The translations under genes and the position numbers were made by a program. A stretch of DNA of 64,000 nt, from the NCBI RefSeq assembly GCF_038024095.1, contig NZ_CP150668.1, positions 2,170,001 to 2,234,000 on the forward strand, in the 5' to 3' direction. Shown here one piece after another: positions 33,661-43,401 of the stretch. Position 1 is the stretch's first letter, and each line of letters begins with the position of its first letter. The DNA is from Polaribacter tangerinus. Lineage in GTDB: Bacteria; Bacteroidota; Bacteroidia; Flavobacteriales; Flavobacteriaceae. The notes below the pieces were generated by a model. That model saw only the letters and a list, made by a program, of their open reading frames with translations. It was not told the origin of the DNA and did not search any database.

Positions 33661-33867
33661 ATGATAAATAAAGTTTGGCAGTTTTTTCAGTATGGATATT
33701 TATTAGTCGCTATAATTTGCCTTATAGAAGGAGCCTTAATGTTTAATACCAATAAAAATACAGCTATTATACTATTGTTTTTTGCAGTGGTTATGATAGT
33801 TGTTTTTCTAATTAAAAGAAAGTTTAGAAAAAAAGTGATTGAGAGAAACAATCAAAATAAGAAATAG
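33661..33867 (+). CDS. small two-helix membrane protein
   Basis: A 68-residue protein with two hydrophobic segments (GYLLVAIICLIEGALMF and AIILLFFAVVMIVVFLI) and a strongly basic tail (KRKFRKKVIERNNQNKK), so the C-terminus is likely cytoplasmic. It lies 6 bp after lptC and 2 bp before the CNNM/CBS gene and so is part of this operon. The function is unknown. Confidence 0.75.
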   Translation: MINKVWQFFQYGYLLVAIICLIEGALMFNTNKNTAIILLFFAVVMIVVFLIKRKFRKKVIERNNQNKK

Positions 33868-33869
33868 AG

Positions 33870-35135
33870 ATGGAGGTTGAGCTGGTAATTATTTTGGTGT
33901 CCATCATTCTTTCTGCATTTTTTTCTGGAATGGAGATTGCCTATGTATCAGCAAATAAATTACATATAGAATTAGAGAAAAAAAGAGAGGGTTTTATCGC
34001 GAAAGTTTTAAATAAAATTACGCAAAAATCATCTAAATTTATCACTACTATGTTGGTGGGTAATAACATTTCTTTGGTTGTATATAGTTATTACATGGGT
34101 GCTTTTTTAATACGATTTTTACCTGTACATACCTTTAATGAATTTACAGTTTTACTGCTTCAAACAGTTATATCTACCCTCATTATTTTAATAACTGCAG
34201 AGTTTTTACCAAAAGCTATTTTTAGAATTTATGCAAATGAAGTTTTAAAAATTTTTGCAGTTCCTGCCTATGTTTTCTATGTTTTATTTCATTTCTTTTC
34301 TGAATTTATAACTATAATTTCAGATTTCTGTTTACGTGTTTTTTTTAAAACGAGTGCAGATGAGCAGCAAGTAGAATTTAGCAAAGAAGAATTAGGTAAT
34401 TATATTAACGAGCAGTTAGAAACAGGAAATGAAGACGAAGAGTTGGATTCTGAAATTCAAATTTTTCAAAATGCACTAGAATTTCACAATGTAAAAGCAA
34501 GAGAAGTAATGGTTCCTAGAACCGAAATTATTGCCATCGAAATTCATGAAAAAGTAAAGAACTTAAAAAATATTTTTATAGAAACGGGCTTGTCTAAAGT
34601 GTTGGTTTACAAAACCTCTTTAGATGATGTAATTGGATATGTAAACGCTTTTGAACTGTTTAAAAAACCAAAAAGTATTAAGTCTATTTTGTTGCCCGTA
34701 GAGATTGTGCCAGAATCTATGATGATTAACGATATTTTAAATATGTTAATGAAAAAAAGAAAAAGTGTGGCTATTGTTGTAGATGAGTATGGTGGAACCT
34801 CTGGGATGATTACGGTAGAAGATATTGTGGAAGAATTGTTTGGAGAAATTGAAGATGAACACGATTCGCAAGAGTTTTTAGAAGAAATAATAAATACCAA
34901 TACTTTTCATTTTTCTGCCAGATTAGAGGTAGATTACTTAAATGAAGAGTATCATTTAAATATTCCGAAATCTGAGGCTTATGAAACCCTAGGTGGTTTT
35001 ATTATAGAGCAAACAGAAAGTATACCATCTGTTGATGAGATGGTAGAAATTGAAGGTTTTCAAATTAAAATTCTAAAAACAAGCGGTGCTAAAATAGACC
35101 ATGTAAGCCTAAAGGTTATAGAAGCAGACAGTTAA
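33870..35135 (+). CDS. CNNM/CBS-domain membrane protein (hemolysin C/CorC type)
   Basis: A 421-residue protein. The N-terminus is a CNNM transmembrane domain with about four helices (VELVIILVSIILSAFFSGMEIAYVSANK). A pair of CBS domains follows (VMVPRTEII at about residue 210, and VDEYGGTSGMITVEDIVEELFGEI near 310), and it ends with a CorC/HlyC domain. Such proteins transport or regulate Mg/Co ions; in gliding flavobacteria related genes include gldE, but this is not enough to name it so. It follows the small membrane protein by 2 bp. Confidence 0.88.
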   Translation: MEVELVIILVSIILSAFFSGMEIAYVSANKLHIELEKKREGFIAKVLNKITQKSSKFITTMLVGNNISLVVYSYYMGAFLIRFLPVHTFNEFTVLLLQTVISTLIILITAEFLPKAIFRIYANEVLKIFAVPAYVFYVLFHFFSEFITIISDFCLRVFFKTSADEQQVEFSKEELGNYINEQLETGNEDEELDSEIQIFQNALEFHNVKAREVMVPRTEIIAIEIHEKVKNLKNIFIETGLSKVLVYKTSLDDVIGYVNAFELFKKPKSIKSILLPVEIVPESMMINDILNMLMKKRKSVAIVVDEYGGTSGMITVEDIVEELFGEIEDEHDSQEFLEEIINTNTFHFSARLEVDYLNEEYHLNIPKSEAYETLGGFIIEQTESIPSVDEMVEIEGFQIKILKTSGAKIDHVSLKVIEADS

Positions 35136-35259
35136 TTGTATAATTTACTAACTGTTTTTTGCTTATTACCTTGCTTTTTTAATTATTAAATAGTTAAAAA
35201 TGGGTTGCAATATTAAAACCCAAATCGTATATTCGCCCACTGAAAATAAATTAAAACGT

Positions 35260-37383
35260 ATGGCAATTTTATCAAAAATTAGAGAACGCTCAATGTTCTT
35301 AATTATTATAATTGGTTTAGCACTTTTTGCTTTTGTGTTAGACCCTTCTACACTTGGAGATTTCTTTAATTCTAGCAAAGTAAATGAAGTAGGTGAAGTA
35401 AACGGAGAAACTATTTCTAGACAAGAATTTGCAGCTGCACTAGAACAATACAGGCAGCAAAGTGGTGCAAACGTTTCTGAAATGCAAGCAGCAAAAGCTG
35501 TTTGGAACAATATTCTTAGACAAAAAATATATGAAAATCAGTTAGAAAAAGCTGGTATTTCTGTTGGTGAAGAAGATGTTTGGAATGAAGTAATAAACGC
35601 CCCATCAGTTCAAAATAATCCACAATTTCAAAACGAAGGAGGTTTGTTTGATGAAGGAAAGTTCAAGACATTTTTGGCAACCACGAAACAAGAAAATCCT
35701 GCTATGTGGTCGGCTTGGTCTAACTACATGAATCAAATAAAAAATAATGCTGCTACAAATACCTACAATAAATTGGTGTCTGCAGGTTTAGGTGCTTCTC
35801 TAAAGGAAGGAGAGAACGCTTATAAAATAGAAAACACAAAAATAGATGCTTCATTTGTATACGTTCCTTACTCTAGCATTGCAGATAGTTTGGTAAGCAT
35901 TAAAAAGTCTGAAGTTGCTAGTTATATTAAAGAACATGCATCAGATTTTCAAACAGAAGCAACAAGAGATTTGTCTTACGTTCAGTTTAATATTACAGCA
36001 ACACCACAAGATGAAGAAGTTATTAAACAAGAAGTTGCAGATTTAATTGAAGACTCTCTAGATAGAAACAAAGACAAAGTATTAGGTTTTAAAAACGCAA
36101 CTGATTACGAAGCGTTTTTAAGTGCCAACGGTTCTGATACAAATTTAGACGCTGAGTTTAAGTTTAATGTTGATATCAATCAAACCGTGGCCAACGAAAT
36201 TTTTGAAGGAAATGTTGGCGACGTTTTTGGGCCATACAAAGACCAAGGATATTTTAAATTATCAAAAATTACAGAAGTTTCTAAAATGCCAGATTCTGTA
36301 AAAGCTAGTCATATTCTAATTCCTTTTGTGGGAGCACAAAGAGTTTCTCCAGAAATTGAGAGAACCGAAGAAGAGGCAAAGCAATTGGCAGATAGCATTT
36401 TAAAAGTTGTAAAACGAAGAAAAAGTAAATTTGCAGACTTAGCAAAAGAATTTTCTTCAGACAAATCGAATGCAGATAAAGGTGGCGAGTTAGAGTGGTT
36501 TAACTACAAAAGGATGACTCCTGCTTTTAGAGATTTTAGTTTTACCAACAAAACAGGAGCTTTAGATGTTGTAAAAACACCATTTGGTTACCATGTTATT
36601 AAAATTGACGACCAAAAGAACTATCAGAAAGTACTAAAATTAGCTACTTTTTCTAGAAGAATTTTTGCTTCTGAAGCAACAGAAAGTGCTGTATTTCAGG
36701 AAGCAGAGCAATTTGCATTGGCAATATCAAACAATTCTGATTATTACGAGGTTGGAAAAGAAAAAAATTACAGCTTAAAACCAGCAGTGGGTTTAAAAGT
36801 ATTAGACGAAAACGTACCTGGTTTAGGAAACCAAAGAAACATTGTGTCTTGGGCTTTTGGAAGTGATGTAAAAGAAGGTTCTTTTAAAAGATTTGATTTA
36901 GAAGGAAGTCATGTTGTAGTGGTAGTTACAAATGCTACTGAAGAGGGCTTGTTGCCAGTAGAAAAAGCAATTAATAGGGTAAGACCAATATTGATAAATC
37001 AAAAAAAGGCTGCAATGCTTAATGGAAAGTTAGAAGGAATTTCTTTAGAAGAAATTGCGAAGGCGAACAATACTTCTGTAAGAAATTCAAACGGTGTAAA
37101 ATTACAAAGTCCGTCTTTAGCAGGTGTTGGTTTAGAGCCAAAAGTGGTGGGAGCCATGTATTATGCAGCAACAGACAAAGTATATCCTAACATTGTAGGA
37201 GACAAAGGTGTTTTTGCTTTTAAAGTTATTAAAAAAGAAGCTCCAACAGCATTACCTAATTACGAAACGAACAGAAAGAGAATTGCTGAAACAAGAAAGA
37301 GAGCCACTTACAAAATTTATGAAGCTGTAAAAGAGGCTTCTGATGTAGAAGATAATAGAGCTAACATGTATGTAGCCAACTAG
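35260..37383 (+). CDS. SurA/PpiD-like peptidylprolyl isomerase
   Basis: A 708-residue membrane-anchored chaperone, read from ATG at 35260 (MAILSKIRERSMFLIIIIGLALFAFVLDP: one N-terminal helix); an upstream in-frame start would add residues that do not fit. It has a SurA_N/PpiD-like N-terminal domain with a helical chaperone part. It also has a parvulin rotamase domain (VKASHILIPFVG, then FADLAKEFSSDKSNADKGGELEWF and TPFGYHVIKI) near residues 340-450. It helps fold outer membrane proteins, matching the barrel gene upstream. A strong terminator follows. Confidence 0.9.
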   Translation: MAILSKIRERSMFLIIIIGLALFAFVLDPSTLGDFFNSSKVNEVGEVNGETISRQEFAAALEQYRQQSGANVSEMQAAKAVWNNILRQKIYENQLEKAGISVGEEDVWNEVINAPSVQNNPQFQNEGGLFDEGKFKTFLATTKQENPAMWSAWSNYMNQIKNNAATNTYNKLVSAGLGASLKEGENAYKIENTKIDASFVYVPYSSIADSLVSIKKSEVASYIKEHASDFQTEATRDLSYVQFNITATPQDEEVIKQEVADLIEDSLDRNKDKVLGFKNATDYEAFLSANGSDTNLDAEFKFNVDINQTVANEIFEGNVGDVFGPYKDQGYFKLSKITEVSKMPDSVKASHILIPFVGAQRVSPEIERTEEEAKQLADSILKVVKRRKSKFADLAKEFSSDKSNADKGGELEWFNYKRMTPAFRDFSFTNKTGALDVVKTPFGYHVIKIDDQKNYQKVLKLATFSRRIFASEATESAVFQEAEQFALAISNNSDYYEVGKEKNYSLKPAVGLKVLDENVPGLGNQRNIVSWAFGSDVKEGSFKRFDLEGSHVVVVVTNATEEGLLPVEKAINRVRPILINQKKAAMLNGKLEGISLEEIAKANNTSVRNSNGVKLQSPSLAGVGLEPKVVGAMYYAATDKVYPNIVGDKGVFAFKVIKKEAPTALPNYETNRKRIAETRKRATYKIYEAVKEASDVEDNRANMYVAN

Positions 37384-37406
37384 TAAATTTCTTTACATAT
37401 CATTTA

Positions 37407-37442
37407 AAAAATCCGTTTAATTTAAATTAAACGGATTTTTTT
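37407..37442 (+). terminator. terminator after the isomerase gene
   Basis: aatccgtttaa pairs with ttaaacggatt around a short loop, followed by a run of T. The stem is A/T-flanked on both sides, so it could act in both directions. Confidence 0.85.
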
Positions 37443-37566
37443 ATCATTTTAACTCATACTAGCATCACTATTAACATTCATCATATTCTTATAATTATGT
37501 TATAAGGTTTTTTAAAAGTTTATAAGTTGCTTTTAATAGGTAAGAGAAAATTATTTAGGAACACAA

Positions 37567-37602
37567 AAAAAAGCCTTTTTGACTCGTCAAAAAGGCTTTT
37601 TA
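37567..37602 (-). terminator. terminator after rho
   Basis: aaaaagcctttttgac pairs with gtcaaaaaggcttttt across a 3-nt loop (tcg), with A/T runs on both sides. It lies 21 bp past the rho stop on the minus strand. Confidence 0.85.
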
Positions 37603-37622
37603 ATATGGGTAATTCAGAACGT

Positions 37623-39296
37623 TTATCCGTTCATTGATATTAAGAATTCTTCGTTATTTCTAGAAAACTTCACTTTATCGTTTATAAATTCCATTGCTTC
37701 AATAGGGTTCATGTCTGCTAAGTATTTTCTTAACACCCACATTCTTTGAACAGTTTTAGCATCTAATAGTAAATCATCTCTTCTTGTAGAAGATTTAATA
37801 AGGTCTATAGCAGGATAAATTCTTCTATTAGCAATGTTTCTATCTAATTGAAGTTCCATGTTACCAGTACCTTTAAACTCTTCAAAGATTACTTCATCCA
37901 TTTTAGAGCCAGTTTCGGTAAGTGCAGTAGCAATAATAGTTAAAGAACCACCATTTTCTATGTTTCTTGCAGCACCAAAAAAGCGTTTAGGTTTGTGTAA
38001 AGCGTTTGCGTCGATACCACCAGAAAGTATTTTTCCAGAAGCAGGAGCTACGGTGTTGTAGGCTCTTGCTAAACGCGTAATAGAATCAAGAAGAATTACC
38101 ACGTCGTGTCCGCATTCAACCAATCTTTTTGCTTTTTCTAATACAATATTAGCCACTTTTACGTGTTTGTCTGCAGGTTCATCAAAAGTAGATGCAACTA
38201 CTTCCCCACGAACATTTCGTTTCATATCTGTAACCTCTTCAGGTCTTTCATCTATAAGCAAAACAATTTGATATACCTCTGGATGATTAGCAGCAATAGC
38301 ATTCGCAACATCTTTTAACAACATTGTTTTACCTGTTTTTGGTTGCGCTACAATCATACCACGCTGCCCTTTTCCTATAGGAGAAAATAAGTCGATAATT
38401 CTGGTAGATAATGAATTTCCTTTTTCGGCAAGATTAAATTTCTCTTGCGGAAACAAGGGTGTTAAGTGTTCGAAAGAAACTCTGTCTCTAACAATATTAG
38501 GATTTAAACCATTAATTTTCGATACTCTAATTAACGGAAAGTATTTTTCACCCTCTTTAGGTGGTCTTACATTACCACGAACTGTATCACCTGTTTTTAA
38601 TCCGAATAATTTAATTTGCGATTGCGAAACATAAATATCATCAGGAGACGAAAGGTAGTTGTAATCCGAAGAACGCAAAAACCCGTAACCATCAGGCATC
38701 ATTTCTAAAACACCTTCACTTTCAATAATTCCATCAAATTCAAAATCAGGGTCTTTATATCTGTTAGAAGATTTGTTGCCATTATTTTTATTCTTGTCTC
38801 TGTGTGGCGCTTTTTGCTTATTCTGTTGCGCGTTTTTCTGATTAGGATTCGCTGCTTTTTTAGGTTGATTGGTGTTTTTTACTTCTTTATTAGCTTCCTT
38901 TTTGGTTGTTAAGTTTTCTGGAGCTACTTCTAATGTTGAGTTATTCGTAGTAGGTTCCTTTTTATCAACCTCTTTTTTAGGTGCTTTTTTGACTTCCGTT
39001 TTGGTAGAAGTCGTTTTTTCTACACCTCTTTTTTCTGAAGTATTTTCAGTAACCTCCCTATTAGAATCGTTAGTTGTTTTTTTAACAACACGTTTTCTTT
39101 TTGGCTTATCTGCCCTTGGAGTTTCCGATTTTGTGGTTGTTTTTACTGTTTTAGAAGGGTTTGCTGCTTGCGTATCTAAAATCTGATACACTAAATCTAG
39201 TTTTTTTAATTGGCTTGTTTTGTTAAGACCAATAGATTTTGCAATAGTTTGCAGTTCAGCAAGAGTTTTTGCTTTCAGTTCTGAAATTTCGAACAT
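37623..39296 (-). CDS. rho: transcription termination factor Rho
   Basis: A 557-residue hexameric RNA helicase that ends transcripts. Its N-terminus has the Rho_N helix ([23 protein letters not shown]). A Lys/Thr/Asn-rich low-complexity region of about 130 residues follows, then the RNA-binding domain ([21 protein letters not shown]), the ATPase with P-loop QPKTGKT, Walker B VVILLDSI and the C-terminal Q/R loops. The long insert is typical of Bacteroidota Rho, and the total length exceeds the 419 residues of E. coli. It is transcribed against its neighbours. Confidence 0.97.
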   Translation of the reverse strand: MFEISELKAKTLAELQTIAKSIGLNKTSQLKKLDLVYQILDTQAANPSKTVKTTTKSETPRADKPKRKRVVKKTTNDSNREVTENTSEKRGVEKTTSTKTEVKKAPKKEVDKKEPTTNNSTLEVAPENLTTKKEANKEVKNTNQPKKAANPNQKNAQQNKQKAPHRDKNKNNGNKSSNRYKDPDFEFDGIIESEGVLEMMPDGYGFLRSSDYNYLSSPDDIYVSQSQIKLFGLKTGDTVRGNVRPPKEGEKYFPLIRVSKINGLNPNIVRDRVSFEHLTPLFPQEKFNLAEKGNSLSTRIIDLFSPIGKGQRGMIVAQPKTGKTMLLKDVANAIAANHPEVYQIVLLIDERPEEVTDMKRNVRGEVVASTFDEPADKHVKVANIVLEKAKRLVECGHDVVILLDSITRLARAYNTVAPASGKILSGGIDANALHKPKRFFGAARNIENGGSLTIIATALTETGSKMDEVIFEEFKGTGNMELQLDRNIANRRIYPAIDLIKSSTRRDDLLLDAKTVQRMWVLRKYLADMNPIEAMEFINDKVKFSRNNEEFLISMNG

Positions 39297-39460
39297 TTAT
39301 AAAGTTATTATGTTAATTTAAATCTTAGTTATAATTAAGATGTGTGTTTGTTGAATTTTGCTATTTGTATAGTACTACTAAATAGCCTTTGTGTAGTTAA
39401 TTATGATACAAATATATACTTTTTTTTTAAGTTATCGGTTTTCTTATTAAAAAGAATGTG

Positions 39461-39469
39461 CTATTTTTG
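39461..39469 (+). promoter_or_regulatory. -7 box of the DUF4293 gene
   Basis: TATTTTTG at 39462-39469, matching TAnnTTTG, 19 nt before the ATG at 39489. No clear -33 TTTG was found at the right distance. Confidence 0.4.
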
Positions 39470-39488
39470 TGTTCGAAGAAAAATAAAT

Positions 39489-39920
39489 ATGATTCAAAGA
39501 GTACAAACCATTTATTTATTGTTGGCTACCGCTTTCTCTGGCGGATTAATTTTTGTTTTTGATTTGTGGAAGTCAGTAAAAAAAAATATCTTTGTAATGG
39601 ATTTATTAAGTAGTGATTTTTTGCAGTTAAAAGCAATACCTATTTTATTTCTCCTAACAGCATTAGTTTCTTTGGTAGCTATTTTTTTATACAAAAACAG
39701 ACAGCTACAATTTGTAATTGTGCGAATTTCAATTTTGATAAACCTTATTTTATTAGGATTATTGATATATGTATCTCTAAGTTTACCTGGAGAAACGCAA
39801 GTTTCTGAGAAAGGTATTTCGATGTTCATACCAATTTTAGCTATTTTGCTTCTTGTTTTGGCAAATAGAGCGATTAAAAAGGATGAAGATCTTGTAAAAT
39901 CTGTAGATAGATTGCGATAA
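39489..39920 (+). CDS. DUF4293 membrane protein
   Basis: A 143-residue integral membrane protein counted from ATG at 39489 (MIQRVQTIYLLLATAFSGGLIFVFDLWKS). An earlier in-frame start would add a hydrophobic leader across the promoter and is unlikely. Four membrane segments are visible (LLATAFSGGLIFVF, IPILFLLTALVSLVAIFLY, ISILINLILLGLLIYVSL, MFIPILAILLLVLANRAI). The first dozen residues match DUF4293 as found beside rho in Flavobacteria. The function is unknown; it is conserved in Bacteroidota. Confidence 0.8.
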   Translation: MIQRVQTIYLLLATAFSGGLIFVFDLWKSVKKNIFVMDLLSSDFLQLKAIPILFLLTALVSLVAIFLYKNRQLQFVIVRISILINLILLGLLIYVSLSLPGETQVSEKGISMFIPILAILLLVLANRAIKKDEDLVKSVDRLR

Positions 39921-39948
39921 AACTAACATCTTAGTATATAGTGCGAAG

Positions 39949-39976
39949 AAAAACCGAGATATTCTCGGTTTTTTTT
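39949..39976 (+). terminator. terminator after the DUF4293 gene
   Basis: aaaccgaga pairs with tctcggttt around tat, followed by eight T. It separates the core block from the polysaccharide locus. Confidence 0.85.
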
Positions 39977-40043
39977 GTGCTTTATAATTACCGATATATC
40001 TAAAGATTCCCATCATCAGAAAACAACTACTTATCGAAACATC

Positions 40044-40074
40044 TTTGGTATTGTGCCTATATTTTGTACATTCG
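40044..40074 (+). promoter_or_regulatory. promoter of the polysaccharide locus
   Basis: TTTG (40044-40047), exactly 19 nt, then TACATTCG (40067-40074), one mismatch from TAnnTTTG. It ends 26 nt before the first gene of the locus. Confidence 0.55.
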
Positions 40075-40100
40075 CTATCTTATGTAAATAACTTTTTTTA

Positions 40101-41081
40101 ATGAATGAGATCATTTCTGGAGAAAAAATTTTAGTTACAGGTGGCGCTGGTTTTATAGGCTCAAATTTGTGCGAGGTACTATTAGATAGTAATAATACTG
40201 TTGTTTGCCTAGATAACTTTGCAACCGGAAAGCAAGAAAATATTGCTCCTTTTTTAAAACATCCTAAGTTTTCATTCATACAAGGTGATATTCGAAATTT
40301 AGAAGACTGTTTATTGGCAACAAAAAATGTAGACTATGTGTTGCATCAAGCAGCATTAGGCTCTGTACCAAGATCTATTAAAAATCCTATTACTACCAAC
40401 GAAGTAAATATTAGCGGTTTTTTAAACATGTTAGTAGCTTCTAGAGATCATCATATAAAAAGATTTGTGTATGCAGCAAGTTCTTCTACCTACGGAGATT
40501 CTCAAGCGCTGCCAAAAGTAGAAGAAAATATAGGGAAACCTCTTTCTCCGTATGCAGTTACCAAATTAGTAAATGAATTGTATGCCGATGTTTTTTTCAA
40601 AACTTACGGTCTAGAAACTATAGGTTTGCGTTATTTTAATGTATTTGGTAAAAGGCAAGACCCAAACGGAGCATATGCAGCAGTAATTCCTAAGTTTGTA
40701 AAACAATTTATGCAATTAGAATCTCCTATTATTAACGGTGATGGTACTTTTTCTAGAGATTTTACCTATATAGATAATGTGGTGCAAGCCAATTTAAAAA
40801 GTCTGGTTGCAAGCTCTACATCGGTTAATAATGTGTATAATATAGCTTTCGGAGATCGAAATACGCTGAACGATTTAGTTGTTTATTTAAAAGAATACCT
40901 CGCTATTTATAAACCATCAATAGAAAAAGTGCCCGTTATTTACGGAAGCGAGAGAGTAGGAGATATTCCGCATTCACACGCAAGCATACAAAAAGCAAAA
41001 AAGTATCTAAATTATCAACCTGAATTCTCTTTACAAAAAGGATTACAAGAAGCAGTAGATTGGTATTGGAAAAACTTATAA
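40101..41081 (+). CDS. NAD-dependent UDP-sugar 4-epimerase (WbpP/TviC type)
   Basis: A 326-residue extended short-chain dehydrogenase. The NAD-binding GGAGFIGSNL is at the start, then SSSTYGDSQALPKVE and the catalytic YAVTK (Y and K), with the family-typical LRYFNVFGKRQDPNGAYAAVIPKF. It most resembles UDP-N-acetylglucosamine 4-epimerases of capsule loci, such as WbpP/TviC. It would supply UDP-GalNAc, next to a UDP-sugar dehydrogenase 1 bp downstream. The exact substrate cannot be read from sequence. Confidence 0.88.
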   Translation: MNEIISGEKILVTGGAGFIGSNLCEVLLDSNNTVVCLDNFATGKQENIAPFLKHPKFSFIQGDIRNLEDCLLATKNVDYVLHQAALGSVPRSIKNPITTNEVNISGFLNMLVASRDHHIKRFVYAASSSTYGDSQALPKVEENIGKPLSPYAVTKLVNELYADVFFKTYGLETIGLRYFNVFGKRQDPNGAYAAVIPKFVKQFMQLESPIINGDGTFSRDFTYIDNVVQANLKSLVASSTSVNNVYNIAFGDRNTLNDLVVYLKEYLAIYKPSIEKVPVIYGSERVGDIPHSHASIQKAKKYLNYQPEFSLQKGLQEAVDWYWKNL

Positions 41082-41082
41082 A

Positions 41083-42366
41083 ATGGAAAATATTAAAATA
41101 GCTGTTATCGGTTTAGGTTATGTTGGGTTGCCGTTGGCAAGACTTTTTGCCACAAAATATGCGGTAGTGGGTTTCGATATAAATAATGAGCGAGTTGCTG
41201 CGTTAAAAGAAGGAGACGATGCTACTTTAGAAGTTTCTAAGTCCGATTTAGAAAAAGTATTAACAACAGCGATACCAACCAAAAAGGGACTTTTTATAAC
41301 AAGTCTTACAAAAGATATTCAAAATTGTAACTATTATATTGTTACGGTTCCAACTCCAGTAGACAAAAATAACCGTCCTGTTTTAACACCTCTGCTAAAA
41401 GCTAGTGAAACTGTTGGATCGGTATTAAAAAAGAATGATATCGTAATATATGAATCTACAGTATATCCGGGTGCTACCGAAGAAGATTGCATACCAGTTT
41501 TAGAACAACAATCAAACTTAAGATACAATAAAGATTTTTTTGCCGGATACTCACCAGAACGAATCAATCCCGGAGATAAAAAACATACTGTAGATAAGAT
41601 TTTAAAAGTAACCTCTGGTTCTACAAAAGCGGTCGGAAAAAAGGTAGATGCCTTGTATAAATCGGTAATTTCTGCTGGCACTCATTTGGCACCAAGTATA
41701 AAAGTAGCAGAAGCTGCAAAAGTGATAGAAAATTCGCAGCGAGATATAAATATTGCTTTTGTAAATGAGTTGGCAAAAATTTTTAATTTAATGGATATCA
41801 ATACACAAGATGTATTGGAGGCAGCGGCCACAAAATGGAACTTTTTACCTTTTAAACCAGGTTTGGTTGGTGGGCATTGTATAGGTGTAGATCCTTATTA
41901 TTTGGCTCAGAAGGCAATGGAATTCGATTATCATCCCGAGATTATTTTAGCAGGAAGAAGAGTAAATGATAGTATGGGTAAATATGTGGCTTCAGAAGTT
42001 GCAAAACTTATGATTCAGCATGATATCAATCTAAAAAAAGCAGATATATTAGTTTTAGGTATCACCTTTAAAGAAGATTGTCCTGATGTTAGAAATACCA
42101 AGGCAGTAGATGTTGTTAGAGAGTTAGAAGAGTATGGTGCTCGTGTAACCATTTACGATCCGAATGCAAATACAGTACAGGTAAAAAAAGAATACAACTT
42201 ACAATCTACCACAAAACTTCCTGTAAAAAAGTTCGATGCTTTGGTGTTAACAGTAGCTCATAAAGAGTTTAAAAAAATAGATTTTAAAAAGATAAAGAAA
42301 GAAAAAGCCATTGTATACGATGTAAAAAATTTTCTTTCTATTAAAGATATAGATAAAGCGTTATAG
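41083..42366 (+). CDS. UDP-sugar 6-dehydrogenase (TviB/WbpO type)
   Basis: A 427-residue nucleotide-sugar dehydrogenase that oxidises C6 of a UDP-N-acetylhexosamine to a uronic acid. The Rossmann motif is GLGYVGLPLA. The active-site helix is GGHCIGVDPYYLA, with Cys in GHCIG as nucleophile. The third domain ends FKEDCPDVRNTKAVD. The GGHCIGVDPYYLA form is typical of UDP-GlcNAc/GalNAc dehydrogenases and not UDP-glucose dehydrogenase. It lies between the epimerase and a WlbA-like oxidoreductase, so the three may act in series. Confidence 0.9.
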   Translation: MENIKIAVIGLGYVGLPLARLFATKYAVVGFDINNERVAALKEGDDATLEVSKSDLEKVLTTAIPTKKGLFITSLTKDIQNCNYYIVTVPTPVDKNNRPVLTPLLKASETVGSVLKKNDIVIYESTVYPGATEEDCIPVLEQQSNLRYNKDFFAGYSPERINPGDKKHTVDKILKVTSGSTKAVGKKVDALYKSVISAGTHLAPSIKVAEAAKVIENSQRDINIAFVNELAKIFNLMDINTQDVLEAAATKWNFLPFKPGLVGGHCIGVDPYYLAQKAMEFDYHPEIILAGRRVNDSMGKYVASEVAKLMIQHDINLKKADILVLGITFKEDCPDVRNTKAVDVVRELEEYGARVTIYDPNANTVQVKKEYNLQSTTKLPVKKFDALVLTVAHKEFKKIDFKKIKKEKAIVYDVKNFLSIKDIDKAL

Positions 42367-42368
42367 TT

Positions 42369-43304
42369 ATGAAGAATTTTGCCTTAATTGGTGCCGCTGG
42401 ATATATTGCGCCCCGACATTTAAAAGCAATAAAAGATACGAATAATAATTTAATTGCAGCTTTAGACAAATTTGATTCTGTTGGCATAATGGATAGTTAT
42501 TTTCCGAGTGCAGATTTTTTTGTTGAATTTGAACGTTTCGACAGGCATATCGAAAAAATTAAACGTCAGCATAACCAAACATTAGACTATGTAAGTATTT
42601 GTACCCCAAATTATCTGCACGATGCACATATAAGAATGGCGTTGCGTAGAGGTGCCGATGCCATTTGCGAAAAACCACTGGTGTTAAATCCTTGGAATGT
42701 AGATGCTTTAGCGGAAATAGAAAGAGAATCTGGACAAAAAATCAATGCTATTTTACAATTGAGGCTCCACGAGTCTATTATTCAATTAAAAAAGAAAGTA
42801 ACAGCTTCTAAAACCTCAGAAAAATATGATATCGATTTAACCTACATTACATCTCGTGGGAATTGGTATGATATTTCTTGGAAGGGCAGTGATGAAAAAT
42901 CGGGAGGAATTGCCACCAATATAGGAGTCCATTTTTATGATATGTTAACTTGGATTTTTGGAAATATTCAAGAAAGTAATGTGCATCTGCGAGAAAAAAA
43001 TAAAGCAGCAGGGTATTTAGAATTTGAAAATGCCAGAGTTCGCTGGTTTTTATCCATTGATGAAAATGATCTTCCTAATGAAATAAAAGCAATTGGTCAG
43101 CGAACTTTTAGGTCTATCACCATCGATAATGAAGAACTAGAGTTTAGTAAAGGCTTTACCGAGTTGCATACCAAAAGTTACGAGCAAATTTTAAAAGGAA
43201 ATGGATTTGGCTTGCAGGAAGCAAAAAAGTCGATAGAGATTGTACATGCAATTAGAAATAATGCACTTAACAATTTAGGAGAAAAGCACCCTTTTGTAAT
43301 GTAA
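42369..43304 (+). CDS. Gfo/Idh/MocA oxidoreductase (WlbA/WbpB type)
   Basis: A 311-residue NAD-dependent oxidoreductase. The N-terminal Rossmann fold is AAGYIAPRHLKAIKD. CEKPLVLNPWN is the catalytic Lys site (EKP), and GGIATNIGVHFYDMLTWIFG is the family C-domain pattern. It most resembles WlbA/WbpB, which oxidises C3 of UDP-N-acetylglucosaminuronate on the way to diacetylated mannuronic sugars. It starts 2 bp after the UDP-sugar dehydrogenase stop, in agreement with that pathway. The partner aminotransferase and acetyltransferase are not seen next to it. Confidence 0.88.
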   Translation: MKNFALIGAAGYIAPRHLKAIKDTNNNLIAALDKFDSVGIMDSYFPSADFFVEFERFDRHIEKIKRQHNQTLDYVSICTPNYLHDAHIRMALRRGADAICEKPLVLNPWNVDALAEIERESGQKINAILQLRLHESIIQLKKKVTASKTSEKYDIDLTYITSRGNWYDISWKGSDEKSGGIATNIGVHFYDMLTWIFGNIQESNVHLREKNKAAGYLEFENARVRWFLSIDENDLPNEIKAIGQRTFRSITIDNEELEFSKGFTELHTKSYEQILKGNGFGLQEAKKSIEIVHAIRNNALNNLGEKHPFVM

Positions 43305-43322
43305 TTTAATAGTGTATATTTG
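43294..43322 (+). promoter_or_regulatory. promoter of the nucleotidyltransferase operon
   Basis: TTG at 43294-43296 (in a TTTTG), 18 nt, then TATATTTG at 43315-43322. This is close to the Bacteroidota consensus, 79 nt before the ATG at 43402. Confidence 0.6.
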
Positions 43323-43401
43323 CATTTGTTAAAATTAGTAATAGTTTTTTAACAAAATTGCATCCTCCAAAAAAAGAAATTTATATAAGTATCTATACTA
43401 T

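Larger units (their letters stand above)
37384..37622. other. intergenic with two terminators
   Basis: A 239-bp gap between the convergent isomerase and rho genes. It contains one terminator for each, and an AT-rich middle with no further signals. Confidence 0.6.

Noticed and set aside
33870..35135. gldE gliding gene
   Set aside because: CNNM/CBS proteins are common and no neighbouring gld gene supports the name.
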